DNA from: Ptychodera flava
Taxonomy: Eukaryota > Hemichordata > Enteropneusta > Ptychoderidae
Direction: 5' to 3'
Length of the DNA stretch: 64,000 nucleotides
Assembly (NCBI RefSeq): GCF_041260155.1
Contig: NC_091933.1
Span: 32,242,293-32,306,292 of the forward strand
Each line of letters starts with the position of its first letter. Positions within the stretch are counted from its first letter, which is position 1. This document shows, piece by piece, positions 15,616-28,532 of the stretch. Under the pieces are notes generated by a model. It did no database searches, was not told where the DNA came from, and saw nothing but the letters and a program-made list of their open reading frames with translations. Position numbers and translations under genes: made by a program.

Positions 15616-16158
15616 GGTTTGTTTTGATTTTGGGGTTCGTTTCAGACTTGGATATTCCTTATGAAGAAATGAAGTTGTTGAAATTAAATTGACTGACATT
15701 TTCCCGTATTTGGATAATTTGGTGAATAGTTTTGTCAATATTAGGAAGATGTGCCTTTACCTTGCCCTATCATGATACGTTCCCCGCCTTCAATAACCAA
15801 GGTTTATTGTACTGAAAGTATTTATCCCGTGCCACGCAAAAGGATACAATAATATGCGAGTGACAGTGCGTGCGAATTAAAAAGCTGGCAGTGCTTATCC
15901 GGATCTAGTTTCACTGTTCATTGCTTGGCGATGGTGCGTGTAGGATCGATTTCAATACAAAACCGATCACTCAAGCACTTTTTAATGTCGCTGAAAATAA
16001 GGAAGATAAAACGTTGAGAAGGTTAATATAAGCTTATAAATGCATGCAAGACGAGAAGAGCTTGATCTTTAAGGCCATAAATGTTTAACACCAATGCCTT
16101 CACGACAACAGGTTGTAATAATTCTGAAAGGATTTTGTATAAATCCGCTTACACGGAC

Positions 16159-16164
16159 AAAAAA
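16159..16164 (-). terminator. Pol III terminator of tRNA-Asn copy B
   Basis: Six T on the minus strand a few bases downstream of the tRNA 3' end; stronger than the four-T terminator of copy A. Confidence 0.8.
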
Positions 16165-16171
16165 TTATTGC

Positions 16172-16178
16172 CGTCCCT

Positions 16179-16239
<61 letters not shown>

Positions 16240-16245
16240 AGAGAC
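16172..16245 (-). tRNA. tRNA-Asn (GTT), copy B
   Basis: Identical over 74 nt to the tRNA at 12768-12841, with anticodon GTT at 16209-16211, intact A and B boxes, and a downstream T6 terminator. The flanks match copy A only loosely. Exact identity of the gene body within diverged flanks indicates purifying selection or gene conversion on a functional tRNA. Confidence 0.97.
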
Positions 16246-18300
16246 ATGCCACACGGGCGATGCCTCATTTAAATTTGTCTCAACCTGCGAGGGCGGTTGG
16301 ACAATGTGCGCAGACGATCAGACATAACAAGACACGACATGATAGGACATGACGTGACACGATACGATAAAATACGATACGAGCGTGATAAACGAAAGAG
16401 GCATGGCAAATAATCGATGAAACAGATATACAAATTAAAAATCAAAAATCGGCGACAAACTTTTATAGTTTGATGGATACAGTCTCATTTACATATAAAA
16501 ACCTGTCCTTACATTATATCAGACGGAAAAACATTAGGACTCATGACAAAACACTTGAACTTTGCCAACACTTGACGTGACAAACGCTTGACGTGACAGA
16601 CAAATTTGCTACTGCCAAGTACGTTGTCTTTACCCATTTGCAGTATCTTTAATATGGTTGTGTTTGCACATTATAGTGTCTCCCTTTTTGTCCCAATGTC
16701 GTGTCGAAACATATTCAACTTGTCCAACACAGCGTATACGTGTGCAATGCCCACTCCACTGCTATTGCTGACGACTAGGTTTTAGACCCTGTGACGATTA
16801 AAAAAATCAACAATGCTGGATATGACATTGCGTGGTGTTTGCAAGGCGCGTACTTTGAATTTCAACATCTGTCGGGGAGATTGGAAGAGGGGAAAATGGC
16901 GCCTGTTGTAATAGAACAAGAAACAACGAAGTTGTTTGTGGAAACAAACGCTATTTGTCCCTCATCAAATGCAAGTTCAGAGCGTCCAAGTGCAATGTTG
17001 TCGTCTTTGTGAATGTCTCGAAGAGAGCATCAACATCGATGCATAACGTCCATATTTGAAACATTTCGTTAACATAAAAACTGGAAGAATCATGACACGT
17101 CAGTGAGTGTATTAGCAGCAGTTAATATTCATCGTCAGCAATGCAATGGAGGTGGACATTGGTAAGTTAAACTATACACTGTCTGTCATCAACAGCATAA
17201 AATTGTCTCTGTTTCTGAACATTAAAATTACATTTTACACAGCTGTCAGGAGAACATCCGTCTTTCCACTTTCTTTTTATGTGTTTCTAAGTGTATATGA
17301 TATTTTGATAACCCAACTGCATTCGAATAGTATATGTGTCAAAGTTCATCTTCTATTGGACGGTCGTGCCAACTTCGCTTTCACACGCGAGTCACTTGCA
17401 GCTTCGCATGAATCCTTGTTCACCGATGAGGGCGTCTACAGCTGCATTAATAAGTGCATGTCTATGCCTGTTGAAAAAAGAACTCCAACTCTGGTTACGT
17501 CGATGAACAGTTATGGGGTATTAGTTGAGTAAAACGACTGACAGGTTTGGGTTATTTTACGGTGAAACAACTTGAGAAAATGTTGATCATACTTTGTTCA
17601 AGGACACTGTGAACTTTCCCCTTTCGTAATCAAGGCTAAAGGTTTTGGAACAATAGCAACAAGTTACATTATATTTTAAACTACTAGTGGCCGGTAATGC
17701 ATGTGATAATTGTACTCAAAAAATTACATATTCGATTTAGAACACACACACAAGAAGATACCAATATCATTTTTCCTCAAATGTTTTAGAATGACACCAA
17801 AATATTATTGAGCCGTTACGGTTGAAAATCGAATGATTGTAAGTGTTTTAGATTCCCAAATCAAGTCTCTCTACCAGGAGCATGCCGGCAAAACCTTAAG
17901 CTGGGTGGGGAAAAAACTAGGAAGATTAGAGATACAAAGGTAATCCCGATGGAAAATGAAAGGACTTTTTGTGGTTCACCTTTAATGGAGAACTTCTGAG
18001 AGAGATATATCAGGTTGTCTAAACCTGTCAACGTTTTCAACGCTGAAACAAAGAACATTGCTCTGTGTTTCTATTTAAAACAAAGTTTGCTGACATTTTC
18101 TTTACGATTTTTTCCCTTTCGATAGATTTGTAAGTTACAGTACCGACAGGCAGCACGGTTTTAGAAAGAATTCTCTATTCTTTCACTTGTTTTCCCAACT
18201 ACTGCATTAGAGGCGTGGAAAATTCTAACACGTACATGACAAACGAAATACACTACATGTAAGTGAATATCACTAGCCCTTTTTCTATTATCCATGCTCA

Positions 18301-20898
18301 GTTTGAAAGTAACTGAAGGCATGCCGACATGGAAACTGACTTTGTTTTTTCGAAAACCTATCGGCAGTTTAAGCTCTCAAGAATCTATCTAGGCAGTTCA
18401 GCATATCACTATTTCGTAGTCTGACTTTCGAACCGTTGTATGACTGACAGGTCACGTGACTGCAGAGAGAAAATGAGTGATGAACTCAGAACGTTTACTT
18501 AAGTTTGGACAATTTAATCCAATCTATGTAAAAAAACATTCCACGCGGGAATCAATATCGTCTCTCGGTTAAGGAACAGTTAAATACATACCCTTCTTCT
18601 GACACTCTAGTACGTACATTCTTCTTCGAAGGAGCTGCGTCAGAATTTGGTGTACATGTGCCCTATTTTAATATGTTACGCGTCTCGATCCTGTGCTATG
18701 AAGCTGTTTCCCCCCAATAGTGGCACTCCCGCCGCCACCGCAAAATTAAAGTTACAGCCATGTGGAAAAGGATATACTGACTTTTTTAAAACAGGTCAAG
18801 TCACATCTCCGTATGCCCTCGAGACAAATGACTAAATGGTTGCAGATGGTATAGAAATGAACGCAGCGCATAACCTACTTCTTGTGAGAAGAGGGCACCG
18901 GGATTTCGCAAGAAGGTGTCGCACACACATGGCCTTTCTGAAAATAAATCTTCAGCACATACTTAGAGTCTGAAGATCATAAAATCATGAGTCACTGACA
19001 CTGTAAACGTCTCACGAGGCGATGTCTTTGCTATTTAGGTTACATAGCCTCCAGGTGTTATTTCAATCTAATGGCGAATCAATTACTGCGACTGACCCGC
19101 GCAGTGCCAAGGAAGTACCGCAGACAAACACTGTTCATCACTTTTTATAGAATTTTGTAGATGGAAACGAGAAATCATTAAAGTTACAAACGAGTGAAAG
19201 AGAAGAAAACACAAACAGATTCATCACGGTACCAAACTGAACACCGCAATGTGTACACATCAAAGACATTTTCTTGATGCAAACATCTACGTATGGATTA
19301 CCAGCAACTTGTTTCTAAATGACGGTATTTTTATCTTGTTTTTCAGGAGGAAAATTGTAATTTATTGTGAAGCAGCTCTCAAAGGTGGTTAATTTGATGT
19401 AAAGCAATCAGCCACAGTAATTCGAAACTAACGTCACTTTCGCATGTCAAAAGTGTCACTGCGTTGTGATGATTTCAGCACAAATGACGACTGTATCATA
19501 AAGCTGCGGTATGAGCGCCCCCACTCGACTACATCGCATGCTCAGTGCGTGTTAAAGCTCGTTTTACCGACAAATCACTTATACGGCAGTGTTAATGACT
19601 TAAATTACATAAAAAACGTATGATTTTAAAAGATTAGGGGGCGAGTGACGACTTCAGGATGTCTCACTTAGAATATATCTATCGAAATATCACGAGTTTT
19701 TGACCTTCGACAAGCTAGATATGTTATCGAACATACTTATGGCTGTCATATTCGTACCGCGTACCGTCGATCATCACTTGAATATAATATATCATCTAAA
19801 AGGTAAAATGTCACACGTACTTGTATCGAACAAATTGATGAGTTAATGACGTCATCGACCTCAGTTCATTGTCCTGGCATCCGATCTTTAGATTTTAAAG
19901 TCGGTGGGAACGAATGAAGGCAACCATTTAAGAAGTTGAACTTTAAAATTGCTATCAGTTATTGATCCTGTATGAACAGCAGTTTCAGTTAATTACATAA
20001 CTATAGCCATATTATGTTGATAAAACCTCGTTATGTTTTGTTCTCTTCAATGGGGCCGGGTTTGAAAGGGTAAATGCGACATGAATGGGATATGTGCTCG
20101 TGAAAGAAAATATATACTGTATAGTGTTCGGCTCTAGTACTGCACAAACACAAGCTCTACTGTATTGTATAACATTATGAAAACCGGAAATAATCTCACG
20201 GAAACATATTCAAGTGAAAAAGTTACATGGAATGCCCTGGTAATGACTAGTTTGTCATCAATTCAGCCTGACTTCGTAAATATTTTGCAACTGTTAGTTA
20301 TTACGGAGATGAAAAGAGATTGGGCTGTGAGTGAAGTGATTCACATCTTTGCGTGAAAATGTTTGCAGAAGGTGGGTCATGAAATCGCTAAGGAAGACTC
20401 CAATAACGGATTGAGTTGTGAGCATGACATAGCAGTTATAAAGAACACACAAACACAGTCGCAATGGGTTCAAAAATAAAATTGATGAACAAATCGGCAG
20501 GTAAAAACACCGCATCATGCCGGCTTCCGTTGAGCACGGACATTTTACCTAAACCTCCTTGCCAAAGACTCTGAGAGCTCGAATCACTTCTTTCCCATGC
20601 TGAATTGCAAATAACAATGCCACTTCAAAGTTAAACTCGGTGAAAATAAGTCACAGAAAGTACCTATTCTAAAAGTACTTTCAACCGTGACCAATAGGCT
20701 TAGAAAGCACACTTTCAGCATTGTCCGGTACGCTACTTCCCATGCCACACTGCAAAGTCCGGAGAACAATTCATATCGGTTAATTGTGGTTCTTTTTCCC
20801 TCCATTCCTTTGTACCAAGGATTATAAGAGAGGGGATTATTGCGCTAACCAAACATCCCTTTAACAGTTAAGAAGGTGAAAAGAATGCCCCTCCATTG
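18301..20898. other. non-coding, nothing recognised
   Basis: No gene, RNA or transposon end recognised in either strand. Open frames are all below about 75 codons. Confidence 0.5.
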
Positions 20899-21360
20899 TT
20901 ATCTCTGGCACCAGCTAATACGGAGATTAGGATGTGAAATTGAACAAGTGGTATACTTCCTTTGACACCATGCGACATCCACGATATGGCACAAGACGAC
21001 TAATAAATTTTCCATGGGCCAAAACAGTAGCGTTGAGCTAAATTTACCAATTTTAAAAGATTCAGCGGCACGAACCCTCTTGACAGGTCTTAGGTCAATG
21101 TCACCTTGACTACTGATGAATTTTTCATGTGGGAAAGTCCACGGAAATTTTGAGTTATTGATCAAAATAGCATCCCAGTGGTGTTTATGCAGAAATTCAA
21201 GCTCATTGCTTAGATTTCCACAGTCCTTATAACTCTTTATATTACCACAGAATGCTACAGCCATCTTCCACAACAGTCTGCACTTTGATTCAAGCAGACA
21301 AATATCTGAAGAAAGATCAATGGAACAAGCACCAATGCACTGGCAGGAATCGAAGCTCAA
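20899..21360 (-). CDS. unrecognised open frame, possible exon
   Basis: An open frame of 153 codons on the minus strand, one of the longest in the window outside repeats and the GPCR. The first hundred or so residues have a protein-like composition (motifs such as HHWDAILIN and FPWTFPHEKF). A possible splice donor, G|GTAAAT, follows ESFKI at about 21049. I do not recognise a domain. It may be a single exon of a gene, a remnant of a mobile element, or chance. There is no neighbouring exon I can tie to it. Confidence 0.2.
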   Translation of the reverse strand: MSFDSCQCIGACSIDLSSDICLLESKCRLLWKMAVAFCGNIKSYKDCGNLSNELEFLHKHHWDAILINNSKFPWTFPHEKFISSQGDIDLRPVKRVRAAESFKIGKFSSTLLFWPMENLLVVLCHIVDVAWCQRKYTTCSISHPNLRISWCQR

Positions 21361-21466
21361 AGATCCGCGCTATTTTTCACCCGAAGAAAACAAATATTGT
21401 TTGTTGACTTGTTCACTTTGCACACACCGTAAAAGCCAAGTTAAAAATGTATAGGCCTACAGTTAA

Positions 21467-21812
21467 GGTAGATCGCGCCTCGGGGACAGATATTTGGACT
21501 CTCAAACTTTTACAATTCTTTTCTGATATACCACGTGTGGGGGTTCATTTTAAAGCTCTTGGTTTAAGATAACATTTCCTTGGCTTAGTTTTTCGAAATT
21601 CAAAAATTTTATTTTTCTCCATAAAGTTAACACACGGACGGCGGCCATTTTGTATTTCAAATATCGGTAAAATTTGAGTAAATTGTTTCCCTAGTACCAA
21701 AATTTGCACGACATTCCCGATGTTTATTTTTGGTTTTGAAAGAGAATGGTTGAAAGATTTCTTAAGGAAAGTTTGAGCAAAAGTTTGTTTTTCACTTTCG
21801 AGGTGCATACAT
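21467..21812. mobile_element. TTAA MITE family 2, copy 1
   Basis: Left end TTAA-GGTAGATCGCGCCTCGGGG at 21463. The body is shared with copies at 35806-36152 and 47347-47625: a TTCATTTTAAAGCTCTTGG-like block, GGCGGCCATTTTG, CCCTAGTACCAAAATTTGC, GTTTGAGCAAAAGTTT, and CACTTTCGAGG near the right end. The extreme right end (CGCATACTACC-TTAA in the others) is decayed here. Confidence 0.65.
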
Positions 21813-22074
21813 ATATTTTCTTTTGAATTTGGTGGCGTTATATCTGTTATCAACGGCAAGTAAGCTGGTACAAAACGCAACACATTCTGTTGAATATGAC
21901 CCTCCTTGGCAAGAAATGCATGTACACGTCAGGGATTTCAAGAGTCTTTGGTGTGAAATGTTGACCTTGAAAACCAGGTGAAAGTTCATTAGATAGTTGG
22001 GTATGGCAGTCACCCAATAGAAAAGTACAGCCGCAAAATATGTACTGGGCAAGTACACACTTTGCACTAGTCTG

Positions 22075-22575
22075 GCAGAGACCCTGCGATTCGCGTTCTT
22101 CCCTGTTCATGCTGTTGGAACACGCGCGCGCCCTTCAGAGACGCGACTTGGCTGGTCCCCGCCTCAGTGACAAGCACAAAGAGGCAGGTAACGGGAAACC
22201 GCCATGTATCGAATTACGAAATCTGATTGGTTGAATCATGGGGCGCTGTCATTGGCTGTTCAATTTTATTTGGAAGTAAAGCTAAAATTATCACAGTTTC
22301 ATGATGCGAACGTGGCTAGAATTTAACCAAGGATTTAATTACCATTCTTACAAGTTTTGAAATATTGTCAGCCACCAGATTAGACTAAAAAGCACGCGAT
22401 AAAAAATGATGCACTATGTACGGGCATGCGCAATTAACAACTTCCGGGAGACCAAAAAACTGTCTCATTTCAAAATGGCGGTTTGCCGGTATCGCGTCGT
22501 ACTACGTGCTGCGTCTAGTCAAGTCACGTGAGACGCAGTGATCAGCGAAAGACGCGACGCGAATCCCAGGGTCTG
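22075..22575. mobile_element. possible MITE with CAGACCCTG ends
   Basis: Inverted repeats CAGAGACCCTGCGATTCGCG (22075) and, on the complement at 22575, CAGACCCTGGGATTCGCGTC. The CAG start recalls hAT ends, but I see no convincing 8-bp target duplication. The internal sequence is locally GC-rich with short self-complementary stretches. No transposase frame is present. Confidence 0.4.
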
Positions 22576-24172
22576 GACGTTCTTGCAAGCGACCGGTCGG
22601 ATTTCTGCCTGATCCGGGTACTTTATAGAACTCCACACAGCCATTAATCAAATAAAAAATGACAAGTACCATAGCCAAATAAAATTAGAAATGAAAAATA
22701 AAACCATACCGCGTATATAGGTTTACTAGCTACTAGTATATATTCTCTCCTCCCTGTTAGATAGGTGTTTCTTTTGAAGTCACTACCCTTACATGTATGA
22801 ATATTCATATACTTGCAAAAACCGACAGTCGCTGTGTCTGGCAGCGCGTAGCGTTCGAATGCAGTCCCATCGTGGGCGCGCACAAAACAAGGCACAGCGA
22901 CTGTGGAGAGTCTAACTTTGCATTAGCACAGAACGACTCATGTTTAAGCTGTCTTTGATCATTTTAGATATGTCCATCAGATGATAAATCCCCCGGGAAA
23001 GAAACCGATTCTCAATTCCCTTGACCTCGTAGTCAAAGAATCGAGAGTTATATGGCAACATTGCTTACTACATCCCCGGGACTATATCTGTTTTATTTCC
23101 TGGCGTTTCAAGGATATTTGGTCAGTGCACGGTATTTCATGAAGATAATTCCACGTGAATTTCTCACCATATGCCAGCGAATGTCTTTAAAAACCTCCGT
23201 GTAGGACCGGAAGTGTACTGGAAGATGTAGTCAGGATGATTGTGGCCTACAGAGGGCATTGAAAATGGGGAAGAGACTTTTTTGGTGAGTAATTGAATCA
23301 GAGCAAAAAGAAATTGCATGAAAGAAGGAAAAAACAGCAAGATAATTAAATTTGGATTGAAGGTTATGACAATAAATAGTGAACAGGGACAACCACTAGA
23401 AGAGAGAGAAAGCTGCAGCTGGGAACAGGACTGTCGACAGCGGATCGAAACTGCAAGGAAGATAGGATAGGAATGAAAGAACGCATCTTGTCAGTCACAA
23501 CGGAGGACGACACTCAGTTTCATATCATCTTAGTTTCGAAATCCCTCTGCTCGAGATTTTCACGTTTTTATTTCTCTCTGAAATAGGTTGATTATGTCAC
23601 ACGTTAATTTGTCAAAGCGCCCGTTAGCATGAATTGATAAAATCCATTTTAAAGGCAATAACTGCAATTGCCGTCAACTGATCGGCCAAGTGTCGGGTTC
23701 GTTAAACGGCTTATGGAAAAAATGGCTGGTCATTGAACCATGCACAGTGCTTTGAGAAAAATGAGAACGTTTAATGTACAGTAATGTGTCATACTTTTGT
23801 AAATTACTTGATCCTAATAATTTTTGAAAGGCGTCAAAGCATTGGAGATGGCACCCCCTGCATTTATATATGACGAAGAGCACTTCTAGAGGCATCTGTG
23901 ACGTCACGGAAGTCATATTCATCAATGCCACCCGTCGCCATCGTCTTTTTAAATAATAGAATTAGCACACTCAAAATAACTTAATAAGCAATTAATATGC
24001 GCGAAACAATCAGTGGTACAAATGTGAAAATGAAATTAGTGTAAATCCCTTCGGACAGATGTAATGAGTTCATTTTTGTGACGGGTCAAAGGGGAATGAC
24101 CAATTAAGAAGATATTGTGCGTCATGCCAACGACTTTAGAAATCGAAAATTAAAAAAAAAGTGCAAGTGTTC
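22576..24172. other. non-coding, nothing recognised
   Basis: No gene recognised. Inverted CCCCGGGA words near 22990 and 23075 are too short to call an element. Confidence 0.5.
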
Positions 24173-24212
24173 ACTTCCGCACAGTCCCTCTATAGAGGGA
24201 CTGTGACTTCCG
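24173..24212. repeat. 26-bp perfect palindrome with 7-bp flanking repeats
   Basis: A perfect palindrome at 24180-24205, half-site CACAGTCCCTCTA, flanked by direct copies of ACTTCCG at 24173-24179 and 24206-24212. Its CACAGT...ACTGTG ends match those of the palindromes at 28505-28525 and 35532-35569, suggesting one family of minute insertions with target duplication. Confidence 0.7.
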
Positions 24213-27200
24213 TTTTACTGCCGTTGTTCTAAAGAAACGGAAACCGGAAATTATTCTAATAAATATATAATCCATTCATCAAAATAAAGATTACCAGTTT
24301 TAAGAAAATGATGGATGAGTTCAAACAGATACACTTTTTTGGGGTTTGGTTGATTAAAACAGATTTTCCATATGCTATGTTCGCCTGTATTGATCGATTT
24401 GTGTGTGACGGTCGACAGATGTATAATTTACACACTTAGAAAATTGTTCCGGGCAATGATATCTACGACAAGTCTCTTGCATAGTTAGTAGAGCTGAAAG
24501 ATTAACAGTGAATTTATTTATTCATATTCTCCGGTCATTGAAATAGAATATTAGATTTATTTGATGAGGTTTTCAAAACCAACTCAAAAGGGTACACTTC
24601 ACACTGTAGTAGGTTTGGAAGTTTCATTAAAAATTTGAGAGCGACAAGCATCACTGCACTTGGCCTTATCAAGCAAGTAAAGTACCGCTCCAATCTTCAA
24701 GTGTGAAGGTGTTTAATCACGGGTTCGATCATAGTAAACTACGAAGGCACTTGTGAAGGGCTGCTTTGAGATGAATAAGTACATGTCAGTTAAATATATA
24801 AAGCTTCGTTGATGAGGCAAAACTTGTCGAAATTGGTTGAGACTAATTTAACAGGATGGCCGTAGATCGTAGAAATGGAGACAAAACTTCCGTAAATTGT
24901 ATCTTAGTCCTCGCTCCCTCCGAAATTACCACGCACGCCGATCACAGATTACGTCATACGGTCATACATACAGAGGACGGTCGTTACCATGATGGACAAC
25001 CCACGTAATGTCGCTCACTTGTTCCGCGTGAAATACATTTTCATCATCCGTGATTATAATGAACTCTTCACAACTTTTATCTCTGAAGTACTGCCCTACT
25101 TTCAAATAGGCGGCAGTGGTTTCCGGACTAGATATAGGTCAATAAAACGCGTAGGCGCGGACTTTTGATGGAAACAGGTAACATGTCTTCCTCGATGTAA
25201 GAAAATCAAATCTAAAGACTACAGAGCCACGTGAATCGACAGGAACAAATGCGATAAAATTGGACCAAATTAAGTATAATCACTAACCCTCGTATCCGGG
25301 CAACACTGCGTCTTCAAAGCGATTTCAGATTTCATTCTTCAGTACAGTTTGAAAGAGCGTTACTGGTCTATTGAATTTCGGTTGAAAGTATCGCTCTTTT
25401 GAAAAAATTATGTTCGGTCTGGGTATTATGATCCCGCACAAAAAATATACTGACTCACTTTTGATGCGAAAAAAATTCTAATCATCTTCACGTGCTCTCT
25501 CCATAGACCGACAAAAATCTCTCCCGAGTCAAAAAATATAACGAATTTTCAAACCGCTTACGAAGTATTTTCTGCGGAGGTAGAAACAACAAAACATCCA
25601 TCTGGTCTAGAAGAGCCATTCAAAGTATCGATCAAATAAATACATCGGGAAAGTCGATAATTAAGATGACAACACGCCTCTAATTGCACCACACATATGG
25701 CCAATTTAATCTGTTATGAATAACTATGAATCGATACCCCAGGACACAGCCATCTCTCACGTTCTGACCCTATGACCATTCCACTCTCCCTCTGAGAGTT
25801 TCACAAATTTGCGGCGATGACGTCATCAATGCTTCCCACGGCTCTCCTTGGCAGGATGCAGTTAGAAACCCAAGATCAGCGATTTTACACCCATGGATAA
25901 GTTGTTTTTAATGTCCAACGTATTTTAGGGCGGTCGGGGCGATAACGCCGGTGTGGTATGTGAAACGCGGTGAAAATGTCCATTAACATAGACGTCTTCT
26001 CAGTGAGGCGGCCTCATGTCGGTGTAAAGGATGCGTGACTAGGATGTTGAACGCAAACTTGATAATTGCATTAGGGATCACGGCCAAGATGAAGGACATT
26101 TGTAAGGAAATATTCACTGACAAAATGCCAACTGAATAGCTGAACTTTCCTCTCGAGTACACTCCGTCGCGTCGAAAACAAATATCCAGTGGTGTTGCAC
26201 AAGCACAAACATTTACGTGGGGCAACCGCAGAAACATTACAGACTCATGAAAAGGCAATCAAATTTCATTGGTCAACACCCGCCAAGGCCAAATCAGAGT
26301 TCATTCGAACAGCTAGTCGTTGAACTTGTTCATCACAAATTTTAAAGCTTTAATGTTTTGCCACTTGGTGCGTCTACGTTCGCATTTGTGTTTGATATCT
26401 GTGGCCCTGTGTACCGTACCGGCGTCGCTACATTTCACAGTTCGCGTCATCTGTCCGTGCGTGCTGTTCAACTGTGCAAGCTACTTCTCCCATTTCCAAG
26501 GAATATCATCATGATGAAACTGAATATACTGAGAATCTAAAATCGGTCTGACAAATTAACAAACAACCTCGAGAAGAAACTGCGAGAAATCTTATGGGAA
26601 AACGCGTCTTTGAAAGAAACAATTAGCGGAAAAATGATAAATCATTAACGATTTATAAATTCATTTTTGATTTATATCACCTCAGACAATGATTATGGAC
26701 TTTAAGGCACTCAGTGCCGCCTACTCGCAATTTGAGGAAACCATGCTTCCGAAAGTCACGTACTTTGTTGGTTTGACTGAACACGCCTGGAAGGCAATTC
26801 GATTACATCAGCATGTTAGGACTCTGTGTAATTATAAGAATTTAAACTATGAAAATTTCGATTTATTTTCTGGTTATCACTACATTTTTTTTTCTTTCGA
26901 ATCAAACAACGCTTTACTGCATTACATTTCTGACCTTTAAAAAGGCAGTGAAAGTGTAATGAATTTATTTACCGAAATATTCTCTGCTGGCGCAAAATCG
27001 CCAGAGAGTGTCGGTAGCACGTTCTTGAAAGTGTTGCAGGAAATGAGTAGGCGAAAACATATAAACAACGACGACGCAGACTCGGCCCAGATGGAGGTTG
27101 ATGTACAATGAGAGTAAATGGTGAACAATAAACTCAGAAAGACACTCAAAAGATTTGTAATAGCAGATTAAAAGATCAATGCGAGTATTCCCCTTTCGCT

Positions 27201-27950
27201 TAACGGCCTGCTATTACGTTCAGAGAGATATGTTGCCCGGCACGTCGTTTGACAAAATATGTTGTCCATTGAGCGCCATCGATTTGACCTCACGGGGAAG
27301 AATCTAACACTCGCCTCCATCCATCAAACCGCGCCATGGTAGCGTGTATGTACTTGTCTCGTTTCAAATGCTGAGAAATGCAAGGTCCTTGAAACAGAAA
27401 CCACTGGTCAAGAAAATGACAGTTTGTTTGTCAGGAAACAGTCGTTAACCTTTGAACTCCTCAAGAAATACATGGAGAATTATCTTTTTATTGAGAATTT
27501 ACGGCTAGTCATACATCTAACCTATCGCGACGTAAAACGAAATTTAGTGCGTAATTTTCGAGTTTACTCGGCGGTAACTCTGCCAGTTGCTGCACTGCTT
27601 CGCCATGTCGTGAAAGTTTATCTCGTCAAGTGTGGTCCTAATCTCCAAGACCAAGTGGTTATATTCAGTTCTCTCCTCGTTGAAACGATTTGCTGTTCAG
27701 CGTCAACTCCTTGTTCTCTCCATGTTATGTCTTGCTAGAACGTGCGCCTTCAATGTTTGGTGGCTGCCTCACACGTGTTTACCTTATTGCACAAACGATT
27801 TCCTTCCTTCCTGAAAACGCTGCAGCGTTAAACGTTCACACTTACAGAGAAATTGCTCGACAACTTTTAGAAGGAATTCTCATTGTAGGTTTATTTTAGT
27901 CGCTTCAATATGGCAACCAATGTCAAGTAAAATCTCTATGAGTAAAGTTC

Positions 27951-27952
<2 letters not shown>
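24213..27952. other. non-coding, nothing recognised
   Basis: No supported gene. Plus frame 26689-26940 and plus frame 27424-27738 are open for 83 and 104 codons but show no motif. No transposon ends or RNA genes were recognised. Confidence 0.5.

Positions 27953-28035
<83 letters not shown>
27953..28035. repeat. (CT)n microsatellite
   Basis: About 83 bp of pure CT dinucleotide. The frame through it reads Leu-Ser repeats and is an artefact. Confidence 0.97.
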
Positions 28036-28038
<3 letters not shown>

Positions 28039-28497
28039 TCAAGGCGTCTTAGCGATACCCGGTTTGGCAATACTTATGCCACTGTTATGGGTAAAACTTG
28101 GGTCTGAGTGCGTTGTATACTCAAGAATGGGGGATTTGATCCAGAAAACAAAACGACATGTGAGTGCCGTCTTCAACATTACAAGTATTAAGTATGGCAG
28201 TAGACCAACGTTTATGGACTGATGGGACTCATATGTAACCCAAAATAGTTTTGCTGATACTATGCGTCATAATATAAACATTTTGACAGAGGAAATATAT
28301 ACTTTATTTCGTATAGGGTAATGAAATATGCATCGAAATATCATTTACACATTATACATTGTCATGTCATAGATTGGCACGCAGAGCGTAGTACTTAGAA
28401 AAGCGAATTTTTCAGAAACTTCAAAATCGCCGTGAAATATTGATGAATATCAATGGAGCATTGAAGTGGAGATCCGAAAGTCGACGTTTGCATATCT

Positions 28498-28532
28498 GTT
28501 ATACCACGGTTGTGGAGGGACCGTGGTTATAC
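28498..28532. repeat. 21-bp palindromic insertion with 7-bp flanking repeats
   Basis: A hairpin at 28505-28525 with arms CACGGT and ACCGTG and a 9-nt loop ending GAGGG, flanked by direct copies of GTTATAC at 28498-28504 and 28526-28532. The right half (GAGGGACCGTG) is nearly the same as that of the 24180-24205 palindrome (GAGGGACTGTG). Confidence 0.65.

Larger units (their letters stand above)
12432..15620. repeat. segmental duplication, unit A
   Basis: First copy of a tandem duplication whose second copy begins at 15799. Matching landmarks in the same order are: a left edge around GGTTTATTGTACTGAAAGTA, the tRNA-Asn gene with its flanks, a GGAGGTGGA...GTGGTAAGTT segment (14195 versus 17150), and a segment around CCCGATGGAAAA (14820-15000 versus 17860-18060). 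Unit A additionally contains two Harbinger-type MITEs (12930-13882) absent from unit B. Divergence outside the tRNA is substantial, so the duplication is not recent. Confidence 0.75.
15799..18300. repeat. segmental duplication, unit B
   Basis: Second copy of the unit that starts at 12432. It lacks the tandem MITEs and has extra sequence (about 16320-17140, including short GACAT/GATAC-like simple repeats near 16320-16380) between the tRNA and the GGAGGTGGA landmark. The right edge is approximate because similarity fades near 18300. Confidence 0.7.

Noticed and set aside
16081..16272. 63-codon plus-strand frame containing GGLEPPTFRLTAERANRLRH
   Set aside because: It is the antisense reading of the tRNA-Asn gene at 16172-16245, a common false protein in annotations.
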